Assembly (NCBI GenBank): GCA_049324115.1 | Contig: JBMOMN010000021.1 | Location: 1 to 64,000 of the forward strand | Direction: 5' to 3' | DNA: 64,000 bases | From: UBA5796 sp040752455 | GTDB lineage: Bacteria > Chloroflexota > Anaerolineae > Anaerolineales > Villigracilaceae | Part shown: piece by piece, positions 35,918-44,527 of the stretch | Layout of the letters: every line of letters starts with the position of its first letter | Numbering within the stretch: position 1 is the stretch's first letter | Program-made: the position numbers and the translations under genes | The notes under the pieces: model-generated | What the model saw: the letters and a program-made list of their open reading frames with translations, nothing else | Told to the model about the DNA's origin: nothing | The model's database searches: none

Positions 35918-36607
35918 ATGACCAATCGTGGACCCGGAAACCACTTGGCCCCGTTAGTGGCCGACCTCAAGGAAGACGAAGTCCTGGACCTGGTCCGGCG
36001 GCGGTTGGAAGCCGGTGACGATCCGCTGAAGATCATTGACGAGTGCAACGAGGGAATGCGCGAGGTCGGCCTGCGCTACGAGCGCGGCGATTATTTCGTT
36101 GCCGGGTTGATCATGTCGGGGGAGATCTTCCGTGAGGTGGTCGAACTGGCCCAGCCGTTGCTGGCGAGGCAGGCCGATGACCGCTCATCCGGCCGGGTCC
36201 TGGTCGGGACGGTCGCCGGGGACATCCACGACATCGGCAAGAACATGTTCGGGATGCTGCTGTCCTGCCACGGGTTCGAGGTGATTGACCTGGGTGTGGA
36301 CGTGCCGGCCAAAGTTTTCGCCGCCCGCGCCTCCGAAGTCAAACCGGATATTGTCGGGTTGTCGGGGCTGATAACCGCTTCCTTTGAGATGATGAAAGAG
36401 ACCGTGGCCGAGCTGCGCGAATCCGCCCGCCGGGACGGGCTGTCCTTCCCGATCGTCATCGGCGGCGGCATGATTGACGACCAGGTCTGCCAGTACGTTG
36501 GCGCGGATCATTGGATGCCAGACGCGATGGCGGGGGTCAGGTTGTGTGAGGAACTGCTCTCACAAAATCCAGCACTTCCTCGATCCGGGCGAACGCCAGG
36601 GCCGTGA
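35918..36607 (+). CDS. Corrinoid (cobalamin-binding) methyltransferase protein
   Basis: A 229-residue intact corrinoid protein. The helical cap is followed by the B12-binding domain with GTVAGDIHDIGKNMFG (canonical DxHxxG), VIDLGVDVP, VGLSGLITASFEMMKETV and IGGGMIDDQ. It carries the methyl group on cobalt between two methyltransferases. It may replace or complement the frameshifted copy at 32736-33355. GAGGAG lies five bases before ATG 35918. Its 3' end overlaps the convergent GH130 gene by 71 bases. Confidence 0.93.
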   Translation: MTNRGPGNHLAPLVADLKEDEVLDLVRRRLEAGDDPLKIIDECNEGMREVGLRYERGDYFVAGLIMSGEIFREVVELAQPLLARQADDRSSGRVLVGTVAGDIHDIGKNMFGMLLSCHGFEVIDLGVDVPAKVFAARASEVKPDIVGLSGLITASFEMMKETVAELRESARRDGLSFPIVIGGGMIDDQVCQYVGADHWMPDAMAGVRLCEELLSQNPALPRSGRTPGP

Positions 36608-37511
36608 CCGTATCCGCCCCGCCGTAGTAGATCGCGATCCGACCGGTAGGCTCGTCGTAGAGCGCCGCGCAGGGGAAGGCCACGTTGGGCACGTCGCCGA
36701 CGCATTCGTAGAGGGTTTGCGGCGACAGCAGGTAGGGTTCGCCGCGGGCGATCACCTTCCAGGGTTGGTCCAGGTCGAGCAGGGCCGCCCCGAAGCTGTA
36801 AACGAACCCGTTGCAGGAGGTCAGCACCCCGTGGTAGAACAGCAGCCAGCCTTCGGGAGTCTCGATGGGAACCGGCCCGGCCCCGATCTTGGTGCTCTGC
36901 CAGCCGTCCTTCACGCCCATCACGAAGCGGTGTTCCCCCCAATGGACCATGTCCAGGCTCTGGCTCAGGTAAATGTCGCCGAAGGGGGTGTGGCCGTTGT
37001 CGCTGGGGCGGCTGAGCATCACGAATTTGCCGTTGATCCGGCGCGGGAAGAGCACCCCGTTGCGGTTGAAGGGCAGCAGCGCGTTTTCCAAGAAGTGGAA
37101 GGTCTCGAAATCGAATGTGTAACCGACCCCGATCGCCGGGCCGTGGTAGCCGTTGCACCAGGTCACGTAATAGCGGTCCTCCAGCCAGACCAGGCGCGGG
37201 TCGTAGCGGTACTGGAAGCGGCCGATCTCCGGGTCGCCGCACTGCCACTCGATCGGGTCGTTGTCCAGCGTCCAGTCCAGGCCGTTTTGGCTGAAGCCGC
37301 GGTGGAGGTTCATCTCCCGCTTTTTATTGTCGCAGCGGAACACGCCCGCGAATTTGTCCCCGAACGGGACGACCGCGCTGTTGAAAATACTGTTCGACGA
37401 AGGGATCAGGTCACGCGGGATGACCGGGTTGGCGCTGTAGCGCCAGACCACGTCCGGGCAGCCGGCCGGGCGTTCTTCCCAGGGGATGTTTGGCAGAGGG
37501 GGAGTTGTCAT
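36537..37511 (-). CDS. GH130-family glycoside phosphorylase/hydrolase
   Basis: A 324-residue five-bladed beta-propeller protein of the GH130 family. Recognisable parts are YSANPVIPRDLIPSSNSIFNSAVVPFGDKFAGVFRCD (read in pieces), a GDPEIGRFQYRYDPRLVWLEDRYY block with the catalytic acidic region, and GAGPVPIETPEGWLLFYHG. GH130 members phosphorolyse beta-mannosides such as mannosyl-glucose or mannooligosaccharides; a few are hydrolases. The start at 37511 avoids an unsupported 12-residue extension. It is divergent from the LacI regulator and shares its operator region. Confidence 0.9.
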   Translation of the reverse strand: MTTPPLPNIPWEERPAGCPDVVWRYSANPVIPRDLIPSSNSIFNSAVVPFGDKFAGVFRCDNKKREMNLHRGFSQNGLDWTLDNDPIEWQCGDPEIGRFQYRYDPRLVWLEDRYYVTWCNGYHGPAIGVGYTFDFETFHFLENALLPFNRNGVLFPRRINGKFVMLSRPSDNGHTPFGDIYLSQSLDMVHWGEHRFVMGVKDGWQSTKIGAGPVPIETPEGWLLFYHGVLTSCNGFVYSFGAALLDLDQPWKVIARGEPYLLSPQTLYECVGDVPNVAFPCAALYDEPTGRIAIYYGGADTVTALAFARIEEVLDFVRAVPHTT

Positions 37512-37564
37512 GGTGGTTTTCCTCGATATGGGGCGAACGAATTGCATCAGTTTTCACAAAATAG

Positions 37565-37593
37565 TTGACTCGCGCTGAAAAAGTCTGTATAAT
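37565..37593 (+). promoter_or_regulatory. Strong sigma-70 promoter of the LacI gene
   Basis: TTGACT (37565-37570) and TATAAT (37588-37593) are separated by exactly 17 bases. The LacI-type operator begins 11 bases after the -10 box. Confidence 0.85.
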
Positions 37594-37604
37594 GACTTCA
37601 GGAT

Positions 37605-37620
37605 TTGGGAGCGCTCCCAA
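37605..37620. promoter_or_regulatory. LacI-type operator 1
   Basis: TTGGGAGCGCTCCCAA is a perfect 16-base palindrome with the central CG step typical of LacI/GalR operators. It sits at the transcription start of the LacI gene and in front of the divergent GH130 gene. The core recurs at 38730-38743. Confidence 0.88.
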
Positions 37621-37666
37621 AAATTATAGCACAGCCTGCGCCCCCATTTCAAGACGGAGTTGCCCT

Positions 37667-38692
37667 GTGAGCGACCTGACCCTGGAAGACATCGCCAGAC
37701 AAGCCGGAGTATCCCGTTCCACCGTTTCGCGGGTGGTCAACGGCCAGCCTAACGTCAGCGAAAGGGTCAGGAACCGCGTATTGGATGTCATCCAAAGCAC
37801 CGGATTCCATCCCAACGCCGCCGCCCGCACCCTGGCTTCGCAGCGCTCTTGGACCCTGGGCCTGCTCCTGCCTCACAGCGTCAGTTTCTTCTTTACGGAT
37901 CCCTACTACCCGCATCTCACCAAGGGGATTGCCCAGGCCTGCAACCAATACGGTTACACCCTGGCGCTTTTCCTGGTCGGCACCAAGGAAGACGAGGACA
38001 AGATCTTCCCGCGCGTCTCCCGCAAGGGGCTGCTGGATGGGGTGGTCGTCCAGTCGGGGCATCACGGCGACCAGGCCATCATCGGGCGGCTGGTGGACGC
38101 CAAAATGCCGCTGGTCGTGGCCGGGCGTCCGTTCCGCTTCGATAACGTCAGCTACATTGACATTGATAATATCCAGGCCGCGTACAGCGCCGTCCGGCAC
38201 CTGATCGGCCTGGGATACCAGCGCATCGGGACGATCTCCGGCCCGGCTTCCAGCACCGTGGGCATTGACCGCAAGGAAGGATATTTAAAAGCCTTGACTG
38301 AGGGCGGCATGGCTGTGGATGACTCCTTCGTCGCTGAAGGCGATTTTACCGAAGCGGGCGGCTATGCGGCCATGCAGGCGTTACTGCCCGCTCGCCCGGA
38401 CGCCGTTTTTGCGGCTTCCGATATTATGGCTATCGGGGCGATCCGCGCGGTTCGCGAAGCAGGCCTGCGGGTCCCGGAAGATATCGCTTTCGTCGGCTTC
38501 GATGACCTGCCGCTTTCCACCCTGTCGAACATTCAATTGACAACCGTTCGCCAGCCGGTCGTTCAATTTGGAAGCAAGGCTGTGGAAATCCTGATAGACC
38601 TGGTCGAAACCGGGATAGACCCTCCGCGCCACGTCATCATGGACACCGAATTGGTGATCCGTGAGACCTGCGGCGCTTCACTTCAAAGGTAG
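37667..38692 (+). CDS. LacI/GalR-family transcription regulator
   Basis: A 341-residue repressor. The helix-turn-helix is LEDIARQAGVSRSTVSRVVN and the hinge helix NAAARTLASQ, followed by a periplasmic-binding-like sugar domain (LGLLLPHSV, AVRHLIGLGYQRIGTISGP, FAASDIMAIGAIRAVREAG). The GTG start has GGAG seven bases upstream; the in-frame extension to 37565 covers the promoter and operator and is excluded. It should bind the palindromes at 37605 and 38730, repressing itself, GH130 and the ABC-GH94-GH1 operon until a sugar is bound. Confidence 0.95.
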   Translation: MSDLTLEDIARQAGVSRSTVSRVVNGQPNVSERVRNRVLDVIQSTGFHPNAAARTLASQRSWTLGLLLPHSVSFFFTDPYYPHLTKGIAQACNQYGYTLALFLVGTKEDEDKIFPRVSRKGLLDGVVVQSGHHGDQAIIGRLVDAKMPLVVAGRPFRFDNVSYIDIDNIQAAYSAVRHLIGLGYQRIGTISGPASSTVGIDRKEGYLKALTEGGMAVDDSFVAEGDFTEAGGYAAMQALLPARPDAVFAASDIMAIGAIRAVREAGLRVPEDIAFVGFDDLPLSTLSNIQLTTVRQPVVQFGSKAVEILIDLVETGIDPPRHVIMDTELVIRETCGASLQR

Positions 38693-38729
38693 ACAAGTGG
38701 TGATTTTCCGTCGTTTTTTTGCCCCGAAC

Positions 38730-38743
38730 TGGGAGCGCTCCCA
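38730..38743. promoter_or_regulatory. LacI-type operator 2
   Basis: TGGGAGCGCTCCCA is a perfect palindrome with the same 14-base core as operator 1. It lies 102 bases before the solute-binding protein gene, so the LacI regulator next door probably controls the transporter operon. Confidence 0.88.
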
Positions 38744-38844
38744 ATTTGCTTCCCAGGCGGGCAGGAGGAGGTGAATTTCGACAAGTAAGCTGGCAAGTTC
38801 GATCCTGTGACTTTCAATTTGAACCTTCCAATAGGAGAATGAAG

Positions 38845-40620
38845 ATGAAACGCACGACATTCGTAATTTCCATTCTGGTGGCGCTTTCCATGTTGCTTTC
38901 AGCATGTGGAGCCACTCCCACCACCGAACCCCCGGCTCCCCAGCCGACTGACGAGGCTTCTGAACCCACTGAAGCGCCCGCCGTTGAACCCATGCCCACT
39001 GAATTCCCGCGCAACGAGACCCTTTACGTCAGCGGCGCGGCCTGGGGTCCGGCCTCGACCTGGAATCCCTTCCAGCCGGGCAGCCTGGCCAACACGACCG
39101 GGACGATCGGGTTCGTGTACGAATTCCTGTTCGATTTCGACCCGCTGACGGGCGAGTTCATCCCCTGGCTGGCCGAGAGCGGCGATTGGACCGATGCGGC
39201 CACCTATGAAGTCACCCTGCGCAGCGGCCTCACCTGGAGCGACGGCCAGCCCCTGACCGCCGCAGACGTCAAGTTCACCGCCGAACTGGGCCAGAAATAC
39301 GCCGCCCTGTGGTTCGCGCCCCTGTGGACGAACACCGGCCTGACGGCCGTCGAGGCGCTGGATGACACCCACCTGAAATTCACGTTCAGCGATCCGCTCT
39401 ACCAGGAATGGGGCAACTACCTTTACAACCTGCCCATCGTCCCCAAGCACCTGTGGGAGAACCGCACTGAGGAAGAAATCACGACCGGCGCGAACGAGAG
39501 GCCCGTCGGCTCCGGCGCGTACCTGTACCTGTCGAATGCCGAAGACCGCAACATCTGGGTGCGGAACGAGAACTGGTGGGGCAAGGACGCGTTCGGCGCA
39601 CCCGCCCCCAAGTACATCGTGGACATCCGCACGTCGAGCAACAACATTGCCCTGGGCATGGTTCTCAAAGGCGAGCTCGACCTGAGCAACAACTTCCTCC
39701 CCGGCGTTGCGACCCTGGCCGACCAGGGGTACGTCAAGACCTACTTTGCCAAAGCCCCGTACATGCTCTCGGCCAACACCGCGGTGCTCTTCCTGAACAC
39801 GACCCTGAAGCCGATGGACGATGCAGCCTTCCGCCGCGCCCTGGCATTCGCCATTGACGTGCCCTCCATCGCGAATGTGGCCTATGCCCAACTGGTCAAG
39901 GCGGCCAGCCCGACCGGCCTGCTGCCGTCCCTGAGCAAGTTCGACGACAAGGCCGTGCTGTCTGAACTCGGCTACAAATTCGACACTGCCAAAGCCAAAC
40001 AAATGCTGGCTGACGCCGGCTACGCGGACGTGGACAACGACGGCTTCGTCGAAGCGCCCGACGGCTCCAAGATCGAGCTGGAAGTCACCTGCCCGAACGG
40101 CTGGACCGACTGGATGGCCGCCATTGACATCATCGCCAGCAGCGCCCAGGAAGCCGGGATCAACATCAAGGCCGCCTATCCCGATTACGGGGCCTGGAAC
40201 ACGGCCCTCCAGGGCGGCACCTTCCACATGACCCTGAACAACTGGGCCGGCATGAGCAACACCCCCTGGACGCTCTACAACCTGCTGTTCCGCCACCCGA
40301 TCCAGGAGCAGATGCAGAGCGGCAACTTTGGCCGCTACGAGAACCAGGAGATGTTCGACCTGGTGGACGCCCTCGCCAAAGTCCCCGCGACCGACGAAGC
40401 CGGGATGAAGGCGGCCTGCTCCGCCATCCAGGAACTGATGCTGACCGACATGCCCATGATCCCGCTCTGGTACAACGGCCTGTGGTCGCAGTACAGCACT
40501 TCGACCTGGAACAATTGGCCGGACGAGAACTCGGCCAATCCGACCCTGCCCACGACCTGGTCGGGTTACTGGCAGATGGGTGGTCTGATGACCCTGATCA
40601 ACCTGGCGCCAGCCGAATAG
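38845..40620 (+). CDS. ABC transporter solute-binding lipoprotein, oligosaccharide/peptide type
   Basis: A 591-residue secreted lipoprotein. The signal peptide ends in the lipobox LSAC, followed by a Pro/Thr/Glu-rich linker. The body is an SBP_bac_5 domain (GLTWSDGQPLTAADVKFT, RRALAFAIDV). Proteins of this cluster bind oligopeptides or, in thermophiles and Chloroflexota, cello-oligosaccharides. Position next to LacI, GH94 and GH1 favours beta-glucosides. ATG 38845 has AGGAG seven bases upstream. Confidence 0.93.
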   Translation: MKRTTFVISILVALSMLLSACGATPTTEPPAPQPTDEASEPTEAPAVEPMPTEFPRNETLYVSGAAWGPASTWNPFQPGSLANTTGTIGFVYEFLFDFDPLTGEFIPWLAESGDWTDAATYEVTLRSGLTWSDGQPLTAADVKFTAELGQKYAALWFAPLWTNTGLTAVEALDDTHLKFTFSDPLYQEWGNYLYNLPIVPKHLWENRTEEEITTGANERPVGSGAYLYLSNAEDRNIWVRNENWWGKDAFGAPAPKYIVDIRTSSNNIALGMVLKGELDLSNNFLPGVATLADQGYVKTYFAKAPYMLSANTAVLFLNTTLKPMDDAAFRRALAFAIDVPSIANVAYAQLVKAASPTGLLPSLSKFDDKAVLSELGYKFDTAKAKQMLADAGYADVDNDGFVEAPDGSKIELEVTCPNGWTDWMAAIDIIASSAQEAGINIKAAYPDYGAWNTALQGGTFHMTLNNWAGMSNTPWTLYNLLFRHPIQEQMQSGNFGRYENQEMFDLVDALAKVPATDEAGMKAACSAIQELMLTDMPMIPLWYNGLWSQYSTSTWNNWPDENSANPTLPTTWSGYWQMGGLMTLINLAPAE

Positions 40621-40640
40621 CAAGCCTAAAAGGGTTCCAA

Positions 40641-40672
40641 GCCGCCCCTCCTGAAAGGCCGGGAGGGGCGGC
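40641..40672 (+). terminator. Strong hairpin between binding-protein and permease genes
   Basis: GCCGCCCCTCC pairs perfectly with GGAGGGGCGGC over 11 bp, with a 10-base loop and no T-run. Such stems after binding-protein genes usually protect the upstream mRNA or attenuate read-through, giving excess binding protein. Confidence 0.7.
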
Positions 40673-40703
40673 AGTCTCAAACATCGGGTCGAGAGGAGTT
40701 CAT

Positions 40704-41702
40704 GTGAAAAGGTATTTCGGCAGGAAGATCCTCATTTACTTGCTCACCTTTTTCCTGGCGGTGACGATTGACTGGATGATCCCGCGCTTCATGCCCGGCG
40801 ACCCGGTCAGGAACATGCTGACGCGGGTCTCGGTGAATACGAACGCCTCGGCCATCCAGGTGATGTACGATTATTACTCGCACTTATTCGGCCTGGACCT
40901 GCCGCTCTGGCAGCAATACCTCAGCTTCTGGAAATCCCTGTTCATGGGTGAGTTGGGCATCAGCGTCTATCTGTTCCCCACCCCGGTGAAGGAGGTGTTG
41001 CTGCGGGCCATCCCCTACGATGCCTTCCTGCTGGTGCCGTCCATCCTGTTGAGCTGGTACGCGGGGAATAAATTCGGGGCCTTCGCGGCCCGCTCGAAAT
41101 GGCTCGATAACACCGTCTCGCCCCTCAGCTACATCCTGACCGCCACCCCGTACATGTGGCTCGGTATTTTGCTGGCCTGGTTCTTCGGGATTGTCCTGGG
41201 GATTTTCCCGATCGCCGGCGCATACAGTTTTACGATGCGCCCCAACCTGTCCTGGGCTTTCGTCGGGAGCGTCCTCCACCACTGGTTCCTGCCTTTCGTT
41301 TCCATTTTCCTGGTGGAATTTGGCGGTTCTGCCATCGGGATGCGGAACATGATCATTTACGAACTCGAAGCGGACTACTCCCACTTCCTCGGCGCGTTGG
41401 GCGCGCCTAAAAGGCTGGTCCGAAAATATGCCTTCAACAACGCCGTCCTGCCGCAGATCACCGGGCTGGCCCTCAAGCTGGGAGTCATCGTCGCCGGCGC
41501 CTTGGTCACGGAAGTGGTTTTCTCGTATCCCGGCATCGGCTACCTGCTCCTGGCCGCCATCCAGAACCAGGACTACTTCCTCATTCAAGGCTGTTTCCTG
41601 TTCATTATCATCGGCGTACTGCTCGCCAATTTCATCATTGACATCGCCTACATCCTGGTTGATCCCAGGCCCCGCAGGGGTATGACGGGAGAGACGGCAT
41701 GA
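40704..41702 (+). CDS. ABC transporter permease (OppB/DppB type)
   Basis: A 332-residue membrane protein with six hydrophobic segments. The family start YLLTFFLAVTIDWMIPRFMPGDPV and the EAA loop HFLGALGAPKRLVRKYAFNNA are visible. The GTG start at 40704 follows GAGAGGAG by five bases. The gene overlaps the second permease by ATGA. Confidence 0.93.
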   Translation: MKRYFGRKILIYLLTFFLAVTIDWMIPRFMPGDPVRNMLTRVSVNTNASAIQVMYDYYSHLFGLDLPLWQQYLSFWKSLFMGELGISVYLFPTPVKEVLLRAIPYDAFLLVPSILLSWYAGNKFGAFAARSKWLDNTVSPLSYILTATPYMWLGILLAWFFGIVLGIFPIAGAYSFTMRPNLSWAFVGSVLHHWFLPFVSIFLVEFGGSAIGMRNMIIYELEADYSHFLGALGAPKRLVRKYAFNNAVLPQITGLALKLGVIVAGALVTEVVFSYPGIGYLLLAAIQNQDYFLIQGCFLFIIIGVLLANFIIDIAYILVDPRPRRGMTGETA

Positions 41703-42559
41703 CCGCCCAAAAGAAGAAAAGCGAATTCCTCTTCTTCGCGTCGAGGAATGCCAAACTGCTGGCCGGGGTCTCGATCATCCTCGTTTTCCTCGTCCTGGGG
41801 CTGGTCGGCCCCTCGCTCACGGACCACAAACCCTTCGCATACGCCAATCCCCTCGGGGCGCAGCCGCCTTCCTCCGAATATTGGTTCGGGACCACCTTTT
41901 TCGGGCAGGACGTCTTCTCGCAGTTCGTCCACGGCCTGCGGGCAACCTTCCTGGTGGGGGCCGTCGGCGGCGGGTTGGGGACCCTGCTGGGGATGTTGAT
42001 CGGGTTCGCCGCGGGCTACCGCGGCGGCGTGGTGGACGAGGTCCTCAACGCCATGACCAACATCGTCCTGGTCATCCCGACCCTGGCGGTGCTGCTCATC
42101 ATTGCGGCTTACCTCGAAGTCCGCAGCCTTTTTACGGAATGTCTCTTCATCGGACTGACGGCCTGGCCCTGGACCGCCAGGGCTATCCGCGCCCAGACCT
42201 TTTCCCTGCGCACCCGTGACTTCGTGGACCTGGCCCGGATGAGCGGGATGCGCCCGCTCAAGATCATCTTTACCGAGATCGCCCCGAACATGATGTCTTA
42301 CCTGCTGCTGGTCTTCATCCTTCAATTTGGCGGGGCGATCCTCACCGCCGCCACCCTGGACTTCATTGGGCTGGGGCCAACCAACGCCATCTCGCTCGGC
42401 CTGATGATGCAATACTCCGTCCTGTGGGGCGCGCTCCAACTGGGGACCTGGTGGTGGTTCATCCCGCCCGGCCTGGCCATCACCGTCATCGTCGGCGCGT
42501 TGTACAGCATGAACGTCGGCCTGGACGAAGTCTTCAACCCCAAACTCAGGGAGATGTGA
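41699..42559 (+). CDS. ABC transporter permease (OppC/DppC type)
   Basis: A 286-residue permease with six hydrophobic segments. It contains YWFGTTFFGQDVFSQFVHG, GTLLGMLIGFAAGY and the EAA loop VDLARMSGMRPLKIIFTEIAPNM split over residues 178-200. It pairs with the preceding permease to form the channel. It is followed by the ATPase gene after three bases. Confidence 0.93.
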   Translation: MTAQKKKSEFLFFASRNAKLLAGVSIILVFLVLGLVGPSLTDHKPFAYANPLGAQPPSSEYWFGTTFFGQDVFSQFVHGLRATFLVGAVGGGLGTLLGMLIGFAAGYRGGVVDEVLNAMTNIVLVIPTLAVLLIIAAYLEVRSLFTECLFIGLTAWPWTARAIRAQTFSLRTRDFVDLARMSGMRPLKIIFTEIAPNMMSYLLLVFILQFGGAILTAATLDFIGLGPTNAISLGLMMQYSVLWGALQLGTWWWFIPPGLAITVIVGALYSMNVGLDEVFNPKLREM

Positions 42560-42562
42560 GCG

Positions 42563-43522
42563 ATGAGTTTACAAGTCGAGAACCTGACGATCCATTACCA
42601 GACCCTGAGAGGCGACGTCCATGCCCTGGAAAACGCCACCTTCAACATCGAGGGCGGGGAGATCGTGGGGCTGGCGGGCGAATCGGGCTGCGGCAAGACC
42701 ACCCTGGGCCACAGCCTGATCTTCCTGGCTCCCCCGATGAAATACGTCGGCGGGCGCGTCTTGCTCGACGGCCGGGAACTGCCCATCTGGGATATGGAGA
42801 AGATGAACGCCTTCCGCTTCAGCGATATTTCTATCATCCCCCAGTACGCCATGAATGCCCTCAACCCGATCCGCAAGATCGGCAGGATGACCGAGGAGCT
42901 GCTCCAGGCCAAAAAAGTGGACTTCAAGTCCATGCTGCCCGAACTCAAGCGCCGCCTCGACCTGGTCAAACTGCCCCACGACGTTCTGGACATGTACCCC
43001 ATCGAACTCTCAGGCGGCATGAAGCAGCGCATGGTCATGGTCATCTCCACCCTGCTCGACCCGTCCCTGCTGATCGCCGACGAGATCACCTCCGCCCTCG
43101 ACGTTGCCAGCCAGAAGGCCGTGGCCGAGATGCTGGTGGAGTTCCGGGACCAGGATTGCTGCAAGAGCGCCATCGTCATCACCCACGACATCTCGATCCT
43201 GTACCAGGTCGCGGACAGCATCATGATCATGTACGCCGGGCAGATGGCCGAGAAAGCCTCCACCGGGACGATCATCCACTCGCCGCGCCACTCCTACACC
43301 AAACTGTTGATCTCCTCCCTGCCGGAGATCGGCGTGAAATATTCCGAGCGGCAACTGACCGGCATCCCCGGCAAGCCGCCGCTGCTGCTCGACCCGCCGC
43401 CGGGCTGCCGTTTCCGCGACCGTTGTCCCGTGGCCTTCGACAAATGCCTGGAAGCGCCTCCATTCGTCGAGATCAAAAAGGACCACTTCGTCGCCTGCTG
43501 GAAGGAGGCCGGGGATGCTTAA
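42563..43522 (+). CDS. ABC transporter ATPase (OppD type)
   Basis: A 319-residue ATPase. Walker A is GESGCGKTT (K45), the signature is LSGGMKQRMVM, Walker B is LLIADEITSALD. The C-terminal oligopeptide/dipeptide extension ends with a cysteine cluster (GCRFRDRCPVAFDKC ... C) that in this family can bind an iron-sulfur cluster. It overlaps the next ATPase gene by eight bases. Confidence 0.95.
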   Translation: MSLQVENLTIHYQTLRGDVHALENATFNIEGGEIVGLAGESGCGKTTLGHSLIFLAPPMKYVGGRVLLDGRELPIWDMEKMNAFRFSDISIIPQYAMNALNPIRKIGRMTEELLQAKKVDFKSMLPELKRRLDLVKLPHDVLDMYPIELSGGMKQRMVMVISTLLDPSLLIADEITSALDVASQKAVAEMLVEFRDQDCCKSAIVITHDISILYQVADSIMIMYAGQMAEKASTGTIIHSPRHSYTKLLISSLPEIGVKYSERQLTGIPGKPPLLLDPPPGCRFRDRCPVAFDKCLEAPPFVEIKKDHFVACWKEAGDA

Positions 43523-44465
43523 GTTCGATAACGTCTCCAAAATCTACCGGGTGGGGACCTTCGGGGGCAGGGAACTCCACGCCGTGAGCGAGGTCAGTTT
43601 CGAGGTCCGGGACGGGGAGGTGGTCTCCCTGATCGGCGAGAGCGGCAGTGGGAAGAGCACCATCGGCAAGATGATCCTCCGCCTCGTCTCCATTTCGGAC
43701 GGGACCATCTCGCTCGATGACCTCGACATTTCTGCCCTGAAAGGCGAGGCCCTCAAGGAGTATTACCGCACAGTCCAGGGAGTCTTCCAGGACCCGTTCA
43801 GCTCCTATAACCCGATCTTCAAGGCCGACCGCATCTTCCAGATCATCCACGACGAGTTCTACCCAGGTGTCAGCGCGGGGGAGTGGAAGGCCAAAGTGGA
43901 AAAGACCCTCAAGGACGTCGGCCTGAACCCCGAACACGTGCTGAACAAATTTCCCCACCAGCTCAGCGGCGGGCAGCTCCAACGCTTCCTGATCGCCCGC
44001 GCCCTGCTGCTCGACATCCAATTCCTGGTGGCCGACGAGATCATCAGCATGTTGGACGCCTCCACCCGGATTGACGTGCTCAACCTGCTGGCCGGCCTCA
44101 AGAAACTCGGGCTTTCCATCCTGTTCATCACCCACGACCTTTCCCTGGCGAATTACATCAGCGAGCGGGCCGTGATCCTCTACCGCGGCTGCGTGGCTGA
44201 AACGGGCGCGACCAAAAAGATCTTCACCGACCCGCGCCACCCCTACACCCGGATGCTGATCGCCTCCGTGCCGCGCCTCGACCGGAAATGGGAAGAGCGG
44301 GTCAGTGTGGAGAGCCGCTGCGCGCCGACAGGGTATGCCAGTGGCTGCGTGTACTACGACCGCTGTCCGCTTGCCTTCGAGAAGTGCAGGCAGCGCCCCG
44401 TCCCGGTCGAGATCGAGCCGGAACATTTCGTGGCCTGCTGGAAGGCGGCTGAACCACTCGTGTAG
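43515..44465 (+). CDS. ABC transporter ATPase (OppF type)
   Basis: A 316-residue ATPase, partner of the preceding one. Walker A is GESGSGKST (K47), the signature LSGGQLQRFLIA, Walker B FLVADEIISMLD. It also has the C-terminal cysteine cluster (CVYYDRCPLAFEKC ... C). Together with the two permeases and the lipoprotein it makes a complete importer. Confidence 0.95.
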   Translation: MLKFDNVSKIYRVGTFGGRELHAVSEVSFEVRDGEVVSLIGESGSGKSTIGKMILRLVSISDGTISLDDLDISALKGEALKEYYRTVQGVFQDPFSSYNPIFKADRIFQIIHDEFYPGVSAGEWKAKVEKTLKDVGLNPEHVLNKFPHQLSGGQLQRFLIARALLLDIQFLVADEIISMLDASTRIDVLNLLAGLKKLGLSILFITHDLSLANYISERAVILYRGCVAETGATKKIFTDPRHPYTRMLIASVPRLDRKWEERVSVESRCAPTGYASGCVYYDRCPLAFEKCRQRPVPVEIEPEHFVACWKAAEPLV

Positions 44466-44527
44466 TAAAATCAAAGGCACAATGCAGGGGAAGCCCCAGT
44501 GCCATTACCAAGTCAACAGGAGATTGT

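Noticed and set aside
42424..43587. A 387-codon plus-strand frame overlapping the transporter ATPase
   Set aside because: It is a shadow in another frame of the OppD-type gene, which has all ABC motifs.
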